43,764 nucleotides of DNA from SVFI01 sp964519385 (GTDB taxonomy: Bacteria; Bacillota; Clostridia; Lachnospirales; Lachnospiraceae): NCBI GenBank assembly GCA_964519385.1, contig CAZFLR010000018.1:1-43764 (forward strand). Direction: 5' to 3'. The translations under genes were made by a program, and so were the position numbers. The notes under the pieces are model-generated. The model searched no databases, was not told the DNA's origin, and saw only the letters and a program-made list of their open reading frames with translations. Positions 15,771-24,084 of the stretch are shown here, piece by piece. The stretch's first letter is position 1. Every line of letters begins with the position of its first letter.

Positions 15771-16499
15771 TCAGCTCCGCCTGCTTATTTTTCTCAGATA
15801 ATATCCAAAGCTTCCCTGCTTCGGAAGGTCATCCCTCGTCCCTTCTCCCAGTGTGCAGTTTTCTACAAATTCCGCCTCCACAAAATACGGGAAGCCCATC
15901 ATCCTCGCTGCTATCGCCTCTCGCTCATAAAAATGGTCGGGAACACCTATAAAATCATTTCCCACTACAAAATACCGGTACTGATAAAATCCGTGCAGCA
16001 AAAAACTGTTGTAGTACAGCTTCTTCATTTCCTCATCTCCGGCCCTCAGATAATTTAAATCCCGGATATATTCTATTTTTCTTATATTCTCCGTCGGCTC
16101 AGTCTCTTCCGACAAAAGCTCTGCCGACAATACATCCTTATCGGAAACTATCATTTCCTTTCCCTGCAGTAAAATCCGGCAATCGTCGATTTTTTCTACA
16201 TATTCCGGAGTCTGCACAGAAAATATGTAATGGGAATTATGTGTTTCCAGAGTGGTTTTCCAGCTTTTCTTCACTGCTGCCCCGGTCCCGTTCCTATAGG
16301 AAAGCACACATTCCATCGCAACACCGTAATAGAGCGGAAGCGGATTCAAAAAAAATTCAACACGAATTTTCTTATCTGTTGTTGTAATTTTTCTCAATCC
16401 TGCATTTACAGGCTTTTCCCCGTTTTTTATGAAAACAATATAATCTTTCTTCTGACTATACAAAAATCCCAACTCCTCATATACACGAATATTTGACAT
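15771..16499 (-). CDS. Hypothetical protein, DUF6128-like C-terminus
   Basis: This soluble-looking 242-residue protein has no signal peptide or membrane segment. An N-terminal beta-rich half (about 1-110) precedes a C-terminal part with a conserved-looking YNSFLLHGFYQYRYFVVG, GVPDHFYEREAIAARMMGFP and KQGSFGYYLRKI. I associate this end with the Lachnospiraceae family DUF6128, but from memory only. No catalytic motif is evident. The ATG has no good Shine-Dalgarno sequence. It lies 42 bases downstream of the CdaR-like regulator on the same strand and could be read through from it. Confidence 0.5.
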   Translation of the reverse strand: MSNIRVYEELGFLYSQKKDYIVFIKNGEKPVNAGLRKITTTDKKIRVEFFLNPLPLYYGVAMECVLSYRNGTGAAVKKSWKTTLETHNSHYIFSVQTPEYVEKIDDCRILLQGKEMIVSDKDVLSAELLSEETEPTENIRKIEYIRDLNYLRAGDEEMKKLYYNSFLLHGFYQYRYFVVGNDFIGVPDHFYEREAIAARMMGFPYFVEAEFVENCTLGEGTRDDLPKQGSFGYYLRKISRRS

Positions 16500-16541
16500 C
16501 CGTACAATATATGAGAAATCGGGATTTACTATTCTCTGTTT

Positions 16542-17627
16542 TTAATAATCAATCTTCTGTAAATACCGCATATAATTTACAACCATAAGTGCAATCTTGA
16601 GAGTCAGTGCATCATCAAATACTCTTATATCCAGTCCCGTCAGCTTCTCCAGCTTCTCTAAACGGTACAGGAGCGTGTTTCTGTGCACATAAAGCTGACG
16701 CGCTGTCTCAGATACATTCAGATTGTTATCTAAAAATGTATTGATTGTGATGAGCGTTTCTTCATCCAGCTCCACCGGAATCTTGTCGCCGAAAATCTCC
16801 TCAATGAACATTTCGCACAAATTAACCGGAAGCTGATAAATAAGACGACCTATGCCGAGTGTGCTGTAAGCAACCACATCCTTCTCCGCGTAAAAGATTT
16901 TTCCGACATCGAGTGCCATCTTTGCCTCTTTGTAGCTCTTGGAAACCTCCCTGAGCTCTGTGACAATGGTTCCATAGGAAAGCTTTACATTAATCATCGC
17001 CTCGGTATTCATCATGGAAACCGTCATATTGGCAATATCATCTACGGCTTCATAATCCGTAAGCGAATCAAGCTGCTTAATCACAATGATATTTTTTTCA
17101 TCCACCGCCGTCACATAATCGCCGGAATGCGGAGTAAACATTCCTTTTAAATACTCCATTGCATAGCTTTCTTTTCCGGACTGGATTTCCAAAAGCATGA
17201 CGACACGCGGTCTTTCTATTTCTATATGAAGCTTTTTTGCACGGTTGAAAATATCAACCAAAAGCAAATTATCTAAAATTAAATTCTGGAAAAAATTGTT
17301 TCTGTCAAAGCGTTCTTTATATGCAATGATTAAATTCTGAAGATTGGAAACTGCAACCTTTCCAATCATATATTCCTGACTGGAATCTCCGCAGATTAAA
17401 ACATAAATCGGATCTCCGTCATCATATACCTTCAGATACTGACATCCCTTCAGAACCTGACTGTCCGCCGAAGACATGGCAAATTCCGTCACCATCTCCG
17501 TAACAATCTCAAAACGGTCTGAATTTTTTGCAATTAATACACCTTCCACATCAACAACTGCAAGATCAACCTTGGTAATAGCCTTAAGCTCGTCCAAACA
17601 ACCCTGTATCACCTGTGTAGCTACCAA
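16542..17627 (-). CDS. CdaR/PucR-type sugar-responsive transcriptional regulator
   Basis: The 361-residue protein has the layout of the sugar-diacid regulator CdaR. An N-terminal sensor domain (about 1-130, AITKVDLAVVDVEGVLIA) and a central GGDEF-like/linker region precede a C-terminal PucR-type helix-turn-helix (about 300-350: NVSETARQLYVHRNTLLYRLEKLE). The frame opens with TTG, preceded by GAGG at the right spacing, so it uses a non-ATG start. It lies 70 bases downstream of the sugar ABC ATPase gene, with a strong terminator in between. A role in carbohydrate control is suggested by family and neighbour; the effector is unknown. Confidence 0.8.
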   Translation of the reverse strand: MVATQVIQGCLDELKAITKVDLAVVDVEGVLIAKNSDRFEIVTEMVTEFAMSSADSQVLKGCQYLKVYDDGDPIYVLICGDSSQEYMIGKVAVSNLQNLIIAYKERFDRNNFFQNLILDNLLLVDIFNRAKKLHIEIERPRVVMLLEIQSGKESYAMEYLKGMFTPHSGDYVTAVDEKNIIVIKQLDSLTDYEAVDDIANMTVSMMNTEAMINVKLSYGTIVTELREVSKSYKEAKMALDVGKIFYAEKDVVAYSTLGIGRLIYQLPVNLCEMFIEEIFGDKIPVELDEETLITINTFLDNNLNVSETARQLYVHRNTLLYRLEKLEKLTGLDIRVFDDALTLKIALMVVNYMRYLQKIDY

Positions 17628-17653
17628 TTCTGCACCTCTACCTTCTACAATAT

Positions 17654-17683
17654 AAAAAGGGGAGATACGCGTTGTATCTCCCC
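17654..17683 (-). terminator. Terminator of the sugar ABC ATPase gene
   Basis: GGGGAGATAC (17659-17668) and GTATCTCCCC (17674-17683) form a perfect 10-bp stem with a 5-base loop. It is followed by TTTTT on the minus strand, 13 bases after the stop. Confidence 0.92.
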
Positions 17684-17696
17684 AACTAATCTTAGA

Positions 17697-18809
17697 CTAG
17701 TTTGTAATTACTAATTCTGTTTCTTTATCAAAGATATGAATCTTTTCAACATCAATAGCGAATTTAACAACGTCACCAGGTCTAGCTGTTGTACGAGGAT
17801 CAACTCTTGCTGTCATCTGGAAGTCATCTAAATCGAAGTATAAGAATACTTCTGCACCAAGTAACTCGTATACTTTAACAGTTGCTTCAAATGTGCTCTG
17901 TGGAGATGCTTCAACCATCATTTCTGAATCATATACATCTTCCGGACGAATACCGAATGTAACTGTCTTTCCGTTGTAACCGCCTTCGATTAACTTTTTA
18001 GATTTTGCAGGCGGAAGCGGAATGAAGTGACCAGCTACCTTTAATACTGCTGTGTCATCAACAACTTCTACAACTGCATCAAGGAAGTTCATCTGAGGAG
18101 ATCCCATGAATCCTGCTACGAAAAGGTTAGATGGTTTTTCGTATAAGTTCTGTGGTGTATCTACCTGCTGGATGATACCGTCTTTCATAACTACGATTCT
18201 TGTACCAAGTGTCATAGCCTCTGTCTGGTCATGTGTAACGTAGATGATTGTTGTACCTAATCTCTGATGTAATTTAGCAATCTCGATACGCATCTGTACA
18301 CGAAGTTTTGCATCAAGGTTTGATAAAGGCTCATCCATAAGGAATACCTTAGGATTACGAACGATAGCACGACCCATGGCAACACGCTGTCTCTGACCAC
18401 CTGATAAAGCTCTTGGTTTACGGTCAAGAAGTGGAGTTAAGTCAAGAATCTTAGCTGCCTCTTTTACCATTTTATCAATTTCCTCTTTCGGAACTTTTCT
18501 TAATTTAAGACCGAAAGCCATGTTATCATAAACTGTCATATGAGGATAAAGAGCATAACTCTGGAATACCATCGCGATATCTCTGTCCTTTGGTTCTACG
18601 TCGTTTACTAATTTTTCTCCGATTCTTAATTCACCTGAAGAAATATCTTCAAGACCTGCGATCATACGAAGTGTTGTAGATTTACCACATCCTGAAGGTC
18701 CTACGAAGATAATAAATTCCTGGTCTGCAATTTCAAGATTGAAATCTTTAACTGCTTCAAATCCGTTTGGATATACTTTACATACGTTTTTTAATGATAA
18801 GTTAGCCAT
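17697..18809 (-). CDS. msmK: Multi-sugar ABC transporter ATP-binding protein (UgpC/MsmK/MsmX type)
   Basis: The 370-residue ATPase has Walker A GPSGCGKSTTLRM (about 36-48), Q-loop VFQSYALYPHMT, signature LSGGQRQRVAMGRAIVR, Walker B VFLMDEPLSNLDAKLR and switch VTHDQTEAM. A C-terminal OB/TOBE regulatory domain (about 240-370, FGIRPEDVYD) follows. No permease or binding protein is adjacent, which is typical of the shared MsmX/MsmK ATPase that energises several carbohydrate importers. Its codon choice looks more restricted than that of its neighbours, consistent with high expression. AGGAGG precedes the ATG. Confidence 0.9.
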   Translation of the reverse strand: MANLSLKNVCKVYPNGFEAVKDFNLEIADQEFIIFVGPSGCGKSTTLRMIAGLEDISSGELRIGEKLVNDVEPKDRDIAMVFQSYALYPHMTVYDNMAFGLKLRKVPKEEIDKMVKEAAKILDLTPLLDRKPRALSGGQRQRVAMGRAIVRNPKVFLMDEPLSNLDAKLRVQMRIEIAKLHQRLGTTIIYVTHDQTEAMTLGTRIVVMKDGIIQQVDTPQNLYEKPSNLFVAGFMGSPQMNFLDAVVEVVDDTAVLKVAGHFIPLPPAKSKKLIEGGYNGKTVTFGIRPEDVYDSEMMVEASPQSTFEATVKVYELLGAEVFLYFDLDDFQMTARVDPRTTARPGDVVKFAIDVEKIHIFDKETELVITN

Positions 18810-18961
18810 TAAATCTTCCTCCTAAATTATGTTTGGCACAGTCGCCATCTATGGATAAGTATAAACGAAAGCCGTTTTTTTTCCTATACCACAAGTACAC
18901 AAAGTTATTAATTATTTTTATACATGTTGCCTAATCATTTGAAAAAAGTTATAAAATTTGT

Positions 18962-19447
18962 CTAAACACTGCATGTTATCCGCTTTTGCATGGGGGTGAA
19001 GATAATGCCGTTTTCTGTCGTTTCCTCCCCTATATCCGCAAATCCGACCGCATGGTAAAACTCCACCGCATAAGGTGCTGCATTCACGGTCACTGAATTT
19101 CTCCTGCCGTCTCTGAGGACATGCTTCTGGACTGCTTCGATGAGCGCGCGTCCGATACCCTGTCTGTGATATGTGTCCGATACAAACAAAAGTGAGATAT
19201 GGTTTATACTCCGCAGGGAAATCATGCCTGTCATCTTCTCCCCGTCAAAGGCTGCATATACCGGATATTCTCCCAGTTCATACAGACGCTTTAAACGCTC
19301 GTCGGATATAAGCTCAAAAAAGGAGCGGACCCCCTCTTCGTCATAAATTCCGGCTTCAAAGCGCAAAAATATCTTCCATGCAAGTGCCATCGCTTCATTC
19401 CATTCTTCCGGTTTTAAGTATCTGATCTCAAACTTTTTCTTTTCCAT
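18962..19447 (-). CDS. GNAT-family N-acetyltransferase
   Basis: The 161-residue protein has the acetyl-CoA-binding motif A (LLFVSDTYHRQGIGRALIEAV, residues about 88-108) and the closing PYAVEFYHAVGFADIGEE motif B region. Upstream strands (YPVYAAFDGEKMTGMISLR) complete the GNAT fold. The substrate is unknown. GGGAG lies nine bases before the ATG. It follows the membrane-protein gene by 26 bases and is probably the last gene of that operon. About 150 AT-rich bases without a gene separate it from the sugar ATPase. Confidence 0.85.
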   Translation of the reverse strand: MEKKKFEIRYLKPEEWNEAMALAWKIFLRFEAGIYDEEGVRSFFELISDERLKRLYELGEYPVYAAFDGEKMTGMISLRSINHISLLFVSDTYHRQGIGRALIEAVQKHVLRDGRRNSVTVNAAPYAVEFYHAVGFADIGEETTENGIIFTPMQKRITCSV

Positions 19448-19473
19448 GTCTTTTTTCTCCCGGATACCAAATG

Positions 19474-20022
19474 CTATTGCTTCGGTATATCTGCCGTGAT
19501 GAATGTCTCTCCGTTTTCACCGAATTCCGAAAGCGTCACCTGACTGCTCTCTTCAGAAATACTGTCACTCATGCTGAGAACATAAAGTAATTCTCCTTCC
19601 GCTCCCGCCGGAATACACTCCTTCATTCCATAGCCGTCAAGCTCACTTTCATAGTAATTGACCGACTGACATGCCAGATCGTGCCCGTGTTCATTTACCG
19701 CATCGAGAGACAAGTATGACAGGGGCTCCGAATAGCGGTTCTTTATACTGACCCTGACGAGATAGTACACATCCCGGTCATAAGGCTGATAGCCGTGCTG
19801 TCCGAGAACAGGGTCATCCGGGGCAATTTCGGTAAGCTCAGCACTTACAAAATCAAACTCCCTCCGGTCACTGTCATATGTTCCCGCCTCTACGACATAT
19901 CCCAGACAGCCGATTACTTCAATCACCAAAAAAAGAATGAGAATGCTGTTGATTCCGAATTTTCGGAGCATTTTATATAACAGTCTGATAATCCAGGAAA
20001 GTATTGTACTCAAACCACGCAT
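19474..20022 (-). CDS. Membrane-anchored protein with DUF4352-like extracellular domain
   Basis: The 182-residue protein has an N-terminal amphipathic/basic stretch and one membrane segment (about 26-46, NSILILFLVIEVIGCLGYVV). An extracytoplasmic beta-rich domain follows (YYLVRVSIKNRYSEPLSYLSLDAVNEHG, then a closing VLSMSDSISEE). The core pattern, strand, KNR, strand, resembles the telobox/DUF4352 Ig-like fold; this is inferred. Its ATG overlaps the stop of the upstream restored frame as TAATG, with GGAGG in the end of that gene, so the pair evolved as a coupled unit. Function unknown. Confidence 0.6.
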   Translation of the reverse strand: MRGLSTILSWIIRLLYKMLRKFGINSILILFLVIEVIGCLGYVVEAGTYDSDRREFDFVSAELTEIAPDDPVLGQHGYQPYDRDVYYLVRVSIKNRYSEPLSYLSLDAVNEHGHDLACQSVNYYESELDGYGMKECIPAGAEGELLYVLSMSDSISEESSQVTLSEFGENGETFITADIPKQ

Positions 20023-20635
20023 TATCTTTCCACCTCCACATAAAAGGCTTCCCTCAATGCTCCCTGTTCGTAATCCCGTCCCTTTACATTACGCACATCA
20101 CGGCTGCTCACCGGCTCAAGGTAACTACCACTTTCCGTCATCAGGTACGGTGTCATACAGACCTCATAAAGTGTCTCGAAATCGCTGTCTTTGCCCGATT
20201 TTCAACATGATAAGAAACCGCCAGTGCCTCGTATTCATCCGTCAGTTGAAAGCCCGGATCCCCGTCCGCTTTTACGGAATCAATATAAATATCATATTGA
20301 CTTCCCTCTGCCATATATGTAAGCGGTTCCGCCGTTTTTTGTGTCTTGACGGTGACTTCTTCCTTTATCGTCATAGCATCGTGCAATTCTGTTTTTAACA
20401 TGTACACGGAAACCACCGTTACAATTCCGACGACCGCCATTATCATCAGAATAATTACGGTCGCTATAATTGTGACGGTTGTATTGTTTTTGTTCTTTTC
20501 CTGCAAAGTCTCGCCGGCCTCTGTCTCCCCGGCCTCTGTCACTCCCATACGCATATAATTGCCGCATTTCGGACAAATACCGCTGTACAAATCATAATCA
20601 AATCTTTTTCCGCACTCTTTACATCTGGCTTTCAT
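20022..20635 (-). pseudogene. Frameshifted zinc-ribbon membrane protein with DUF4352-like domain
   Basis: The first frame opens at 20635 with a zinc ribbon (CKECGKRFDYD...CPKCGNYM), a linker, one membrane segment (about 50-75) and a DUF4352-like domain (YEALAVSYHVENRAK). It stops at 20153 after an atypical tail (SRHFMRSV). Shifting by -1 just after ENRA restores a good frame (KDSDFETLYEVCMTPYLM, then VEPVSS-like sequence) down to the TAA at 20024-20022, which overlaps the next ATG. Loss of one A from an AAAA run in GCAAAG would explain it. A sequencing error, or less likely a programmed slip, is possible. Confidence 0.7.
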
Positions 20636-20647
20636 AAGTAAACCCCT

Positions 20648-21601
20648 TTACGAAAAATTCCGGCAAAAAAAATCTTTGACTGCATCCACAATTTTAGAGA
20701 GGAATCCCTCTCTTACCTGTTTTTTCACTTCTTCTCCGATGGCCTTTGTGTCAAGATTGTCAAGAAAATCTGTTCCAAACTGACTGTAAAGGTCTTCTGC
20801 CTGCTCAATAAGGAGCTTCGGGTCAAGACCAAGCTCGTTGATTTTCATCATAATATCCACTATCTGCTGAATATTCTCTTCCGTTAACGTGACACCGAAT
20901 TTTTCCTCGCCCTCTTTGATGGCATTTAAGATATCCTCTTCGCTTTCCAGCTCTCCTGCTGCCACCTTTGCCTTTACAAAGGCAATGAGCTCCTCTATTT
21001 CCTGGCTGTCACCGCCGGTCTGCTCAGCAATCGCATCTGCTATCTCACCGGTTGTAATCAGCTCATCCATCGCCGTATCCAGCGAGCTTTCCGCCACTGC
21101 CACACCTGTCATGGCCTCATAACCCTTGATGGCTCCGATAAGAGCAGCCGTACCCGACATCGGCGAAGGTGCTGCGACAAGAATTTCTGCATCGGAAACC
21201 CCCGCCGTAAGCAGCGCGTTCCGATACATTCCGGTCGTACAATAATTGATATTTTTAGTGGTGACCAAAACACCGTGTCCGCTCTCTTTCGGCGTAATAA
21301 GCACGCTTGAGAGGGACTTGGTTCCGATGACGGACGCATCCATGTAAGAGCCAAGATACTGATGCTCCATTTCATTGGTGATATAGATTACGGTGAAGGA
21401 TGCCAGATCTGCATCTGTAATTTCCATCTGGGAAAAAACAGCTTCCTTCTGTTCCTGCGAAAGATCGGCTCCGAGTGCAAGGATAGATTTTGAAGCATCT
21501 ATATTTACCACATCTGTTTCCGTCGCCTTCACATTAATTGTCATAACGGACAATATACTTATTAAGGCAACTACTGCCATACATACTGAAATCTTTTTCA
21601 T
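20648..21601 (-). CDS. DUF1002 exported protein
   Basis: The 317-residue protein has a signal peptide (MKKISVCMAVVALISILS, cleavage about 27 after VKA). It is followed by the DUF1002 core as in Bacillus YpuA (LGADLSQEQKEAVF, VLITPKESGHGVLVTTKNINYCTTGMY, MSGTAALIGAIKGYEAMTG). The last third is a Glu/Asp-rich helical region. Function is unknown; it is presumably secreted or surface-attached. It follows metG by 22 bases and precedes the zinc-ribbon gene by 12, so it belongs to the metG transcript and would fall under the T-box. Confidence 0.85.
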   Translation of the reverse strand: MKKISVCMAVVALISILSVMTINVKATETDVVNIDASKSILALGADLSQEQKEAVFSQMEITDADLASFTVIYITNEMEHQYLGSYMDASVIGTKSLSSVLITPKESGHGVLVTTKNINYCTTGMYRNALLTAGVSDAEILVAAPSPMSGTAALIGAIKGYEAMTGVAVAESSLDTAMDELITTGEIADAIAEQTGGDSQEIEELIAFVKAKVAAGELESEEDILNAIKEGEEKFGVTLTEENIQQIVDIMMKINELGLDPKLLIEQAEDLYSQFGTDFLDNLDTKAIGEEVKKQVREGFLSKIVDAVKDFFCRNFS

Positions 21602-21623
21602 ACTGACATACCTCCATGAAAAA

Positions 21624-23612
21624 TTAACAAATCTCTGCTCCGGCCGGCATCGGTTTCTCCGGTGTCATAAGTGCGAGATTTCCCTCTGCATCTTCTGCGC
21701 AGAGAAGCATACCTTCGCTGAGAACTCCTGCCAGCTTGGCCGGCTTTAAGTTTACAAGAACCATTACCTTTTTACCCACCATTTCTTCCGGTGTGTAATA
21801 TGCTTTGATTCCGGATACAATCTGCTTTACGCTGCTTCCGATTTTTACCTGGGAGCAAAGAAGCTTTTTACTTTTCGGAACTGCCTCGCAGGCAATAATC
21901 TCTCCAACCTGGAATTGCATTTTCCCGAACTCATCAAATGTGACTTCTTCCTTCGGCTCAATATCTATCACTTCTTCATCCTCTGTCGGCGTGTCTGTAA
22001 TTCCTGCCTCGGCCTTTCTTTTCTCGAACATCTCATCCGCCTTTGCCACAACCTCTGCCATGTCCAGACGTGCAAAAAGTATCTCCGGCTTCTCTGTTAC
22101 CCTGTTACCGTTTTCATACAGGCCAAATGTAGTGAGGGTATCAAAATCGCGAAGACCGGTGTTAAGCTGTGCTGCAATCTTATCTGCAGTCTCAGGCATA
22201 AATGGTGCAAGAAGCGAAGCTCCGATTGTAATACTCTCCACCAGGTTATAAAGTACGGTTGCGAGTCGGTCTTTTTTGGCCTCGTCCTTTGCAAGTACCC
22301 ACGGCTCTGTCTCGTCAATGTATTTATTGCAGCGTTTAAACAGCGCGAATATCTCTGTAATGGCATCTGCCACGCGTAAATCGTCCATCTTCTTTGACGC
22401 ACGTGCATAAGTATCTGTCACTACGGCTTTTAAATCCGCATCAATCGCAACCTGTGCCTCATCACTGCTCTCTCCTTTATTCTCCACAACGCCGCCGAAA
22501 TACTTGTTGCTCATGGAAATAGTACGGTTCACAAGATTACCCAGCGTGTTTGCAAGGTCTGAGTTGAGTCTTTCTACCATAAGCTCCCAACTGATAACAC
22601 CATCATTTTCAAAAGGCATTTCATGAAGCACGAAATAACGGACTGCATCCACACCGAAGAAATCTACAAGGTCCTCTGCGTAAATGACATTTCCCTTGGA
22701 TTTACTCATCTTCCCGTCACCCTGGAGAAGCCACGGATGACCGAAAACCTGCTTCGGAAGTTCTTCGCCGAGTGCCATAAGGAAAATAGGCCAGTAAATG
22801 GTATGGAAACGGATAATGTCCTTTCCGATGAGGTGAAGGTCAGCCGGCCAGAGCTGCCCGTACTGCTGACTCTTGTTTCCGTCCGCGTCATAACCGATAC
22901 CTGTGATGTAGTTTGTCAGGGCATCCAGCCAGACATATACCACATGCTTATCATCAAAATCTACCGGAATACCCCATTTAAAGGAGGTACGGGAAACACA
23001 TAAATCCTGAAGTCCCGGAAGAAGGAAATTGTTCATCATTTCATTCTTACGGCTTACCGGCTGAATAAATTCCGGATGCGTATTTATATGCTCAATGAGT
23101 CTGTCCGCATACTTGCTCATTTTAAAGAAGTAGGCTTCTTCCTTTGCCGGCTTACACTCGCGTCCGCAGTCCGGACATTTGCCGTCTGCGAGCTGTGACT
23201 CTGTCCAGAATGATTCACAAGGTGTACAGTACATGCCTTCATAAGCACCTTTGTAGATATCGCCCTGGTCATAGAGCTTTTTAAAAATCTTCTGTACCTG
23301 TTTTTCATGATAATCGTCTGTTGTACGGATAAATTTATCATAGGAAGTATTGAGCATATCACAGATATCCTGAATCTGTCTTGCCACATTGTCAACAAAT
23401 TCCTTCGGTGTCACACCTGCTTCTTCTGCCTTCAGCTCAATCTTCTGTCCGTGTTCATCCGTTCCTGTCTGGAAAAATACATCATATCCGTCCGCGCGTT
23501 TGAAACGTGCAATGCTGTCTGCGAGTACGATTTCATAGCTGTTTCCGATATGTGGCTTGCCGGATGTGTAAGCAATCGCCGTTGTCATGTAATACTTGCC
23601 TTTGTTTGTCAT
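21624..23612 (-). CDS. metG: Methionyl-tRNA synthetase
   Basis: The 662-residue class I synthetase charges tRNA-Met. Visible are the HIGH-type motif (GKPHIGNSYE), the zinc knuckle (CTPCESFW...CPDCGREC), the KMSKS loop (DGKMSKSKGN) and an anticodon-binding helical domain. A C-terminal tRNA-binding EMAP/Trbp111-like OB domain (about 560-662, FQVGEIIACEAVPKSKKLLC) follows. I prefer the ATG at 23612, with GGAGGG five bases before it, to one four codons upstream; both are possible. Expression is under the T-box leader directly upstream. Confidence 0.95.
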   Translation of the reverse strand: MTNKGKYYMTTAIAYTSGKPHIGNSYEIVLADSIARFKRADGYDVFFQTGTDEHGQKIELKAEEAGVTPKEFVDNVARQIQDICDMLNTSYDKFIRTTDDYHEKQVQKIFKKLYDQGDIYKGAYEGMYCTPCESFWTESQLADGKCPDCGRECKPAKEEAYFFKMSKYADRLIEHINTHPEFIQPVSRKNEMMNNFLLPGLQDLCVSRTSFKWGIPVDFDDKHVVYVWLDALTNYITGIGYDADGNKSQQYGQLWPADLHLIGKDIIRFHTIYWPIFLMALGEELPKQVFGHPWLLQGDGKMSKSKGNVIYAEDLVDFFGVDAVRYFVLHEMPFENDGVISWELMVERLNSDLANTLGNLVNRTISMSNKYFGGVVENKGESSDEAQVAIDADLKAVVTDTYARASKKMDDLRVADAITEIFALFKRCNKYIDETEPWVLAKDEAKKDRLATVLYNLVESITIGASLLAPFMPETADKIAAQLNTGLRDFDTLTTFGLYENGNRVTEKPEILFARLDMAEVVAKADEMFEKRKAEAGITDTPTEDEEVIDIEPKEEVTFDEFGKMQFQVGEIIACEAVPKSKKLLCSQVKIGSSVKQIVSGIKAYYTPEEMVGKKVMVLVNLKPAKLAGVLSEGMLLCAEDAEGNLALMTPEKPMPAGAEIC

Positions 23613-23660
23613 AGTTCCCTCCATCTGAGCCTCTCCCGGCTCATATTTCTATTATTTCCG

Positions 23661-23970
23661 GAAAAGAAAACGCCTTCCGGGCCCGAGAGTCCGGAAGACG
23701 ATATAATCGTGGTACCACTTCCTTTTGTTCCTGCCTCACGGCAAAAACCTTATAAAGTACATTAAAATCCTATACTTTTCCGCTATAACAGGCGGACCTG
23801 TCGCAGCCTAACGGTATTCTGACCGGTCGGTGCGCTGCTCTAAAGCCATCTTCCATCTGCCCGCCATTCATCCCTCCCAGCGAATCCGCCATGCGGAAAC
23901 AGGATGTTCTCTGTAAATTTAAAACAGATGTACTCTCTTCTTCACTGCGTTTTCTTTTCTGTTACAAGTT
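23661..23970 (-). promoter_or_regulatory. T-box riboswitch of metG (AUG specifier)
   Basis: On the minus strand the leader carries the T-box sequence AGTGGTACCACG (around 23709-23719), which pairs with uncharged tRNA CCA. A terminator follows, with stem CGTCTTCCGG / CCGGAAGGCG (23700-23691 and 23680-23671) and then TTTTCTTTT. The 5' part has the GAAGAGAGTA and ACAGAGAA elements of stem I. The likely specifier AUG sits at 23849-23847 in GAAGATGGC. Uncharged tRNA-Met would favour the antiterminator. The specifier choice is inferred; a second AUG lies seven bases upstream. Confidence 0.88.
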
Positions 23971-23976
23971 AATGAC

Positions 23977-24005
23977 AGATTAACACTTTGACGGAAAAAT
24001 GTCAA
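23977..24005 (-). promoter_or_regulatory. Sigma-A promoter of the metG leader
   Basis: TTGACA (24005-24000), 17 bases, TAATCT (23982-23977) on the minus strand, just upstream of T-box stem I. Confidence 0.75.
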
Positions 24006-24084
24006 TTCTGCTTTGTCCTTTTAAAAGCATATCCGTATTCGGCTAAACATATAATGTAAAGAAAAATATTTTAGGCGGAAGTTT

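Noticed and set aside
20190..20205. Programmed -1 frameshift site
   Set aside because: The sequence at the junction (GGGCAAAGAC) is not a canonical X-XXY-YYZ heptamer in frame, and no obvious downstream pseudoknot was seen.
20153..20635. Short 160-residue version taken as a complete gene
   Set aside because: Its last residues (SRHFMRSV) do not fit the domain, and the -1 frame continues it sensibly to a TAATG overlap, so I treat the gene as frameshifted.
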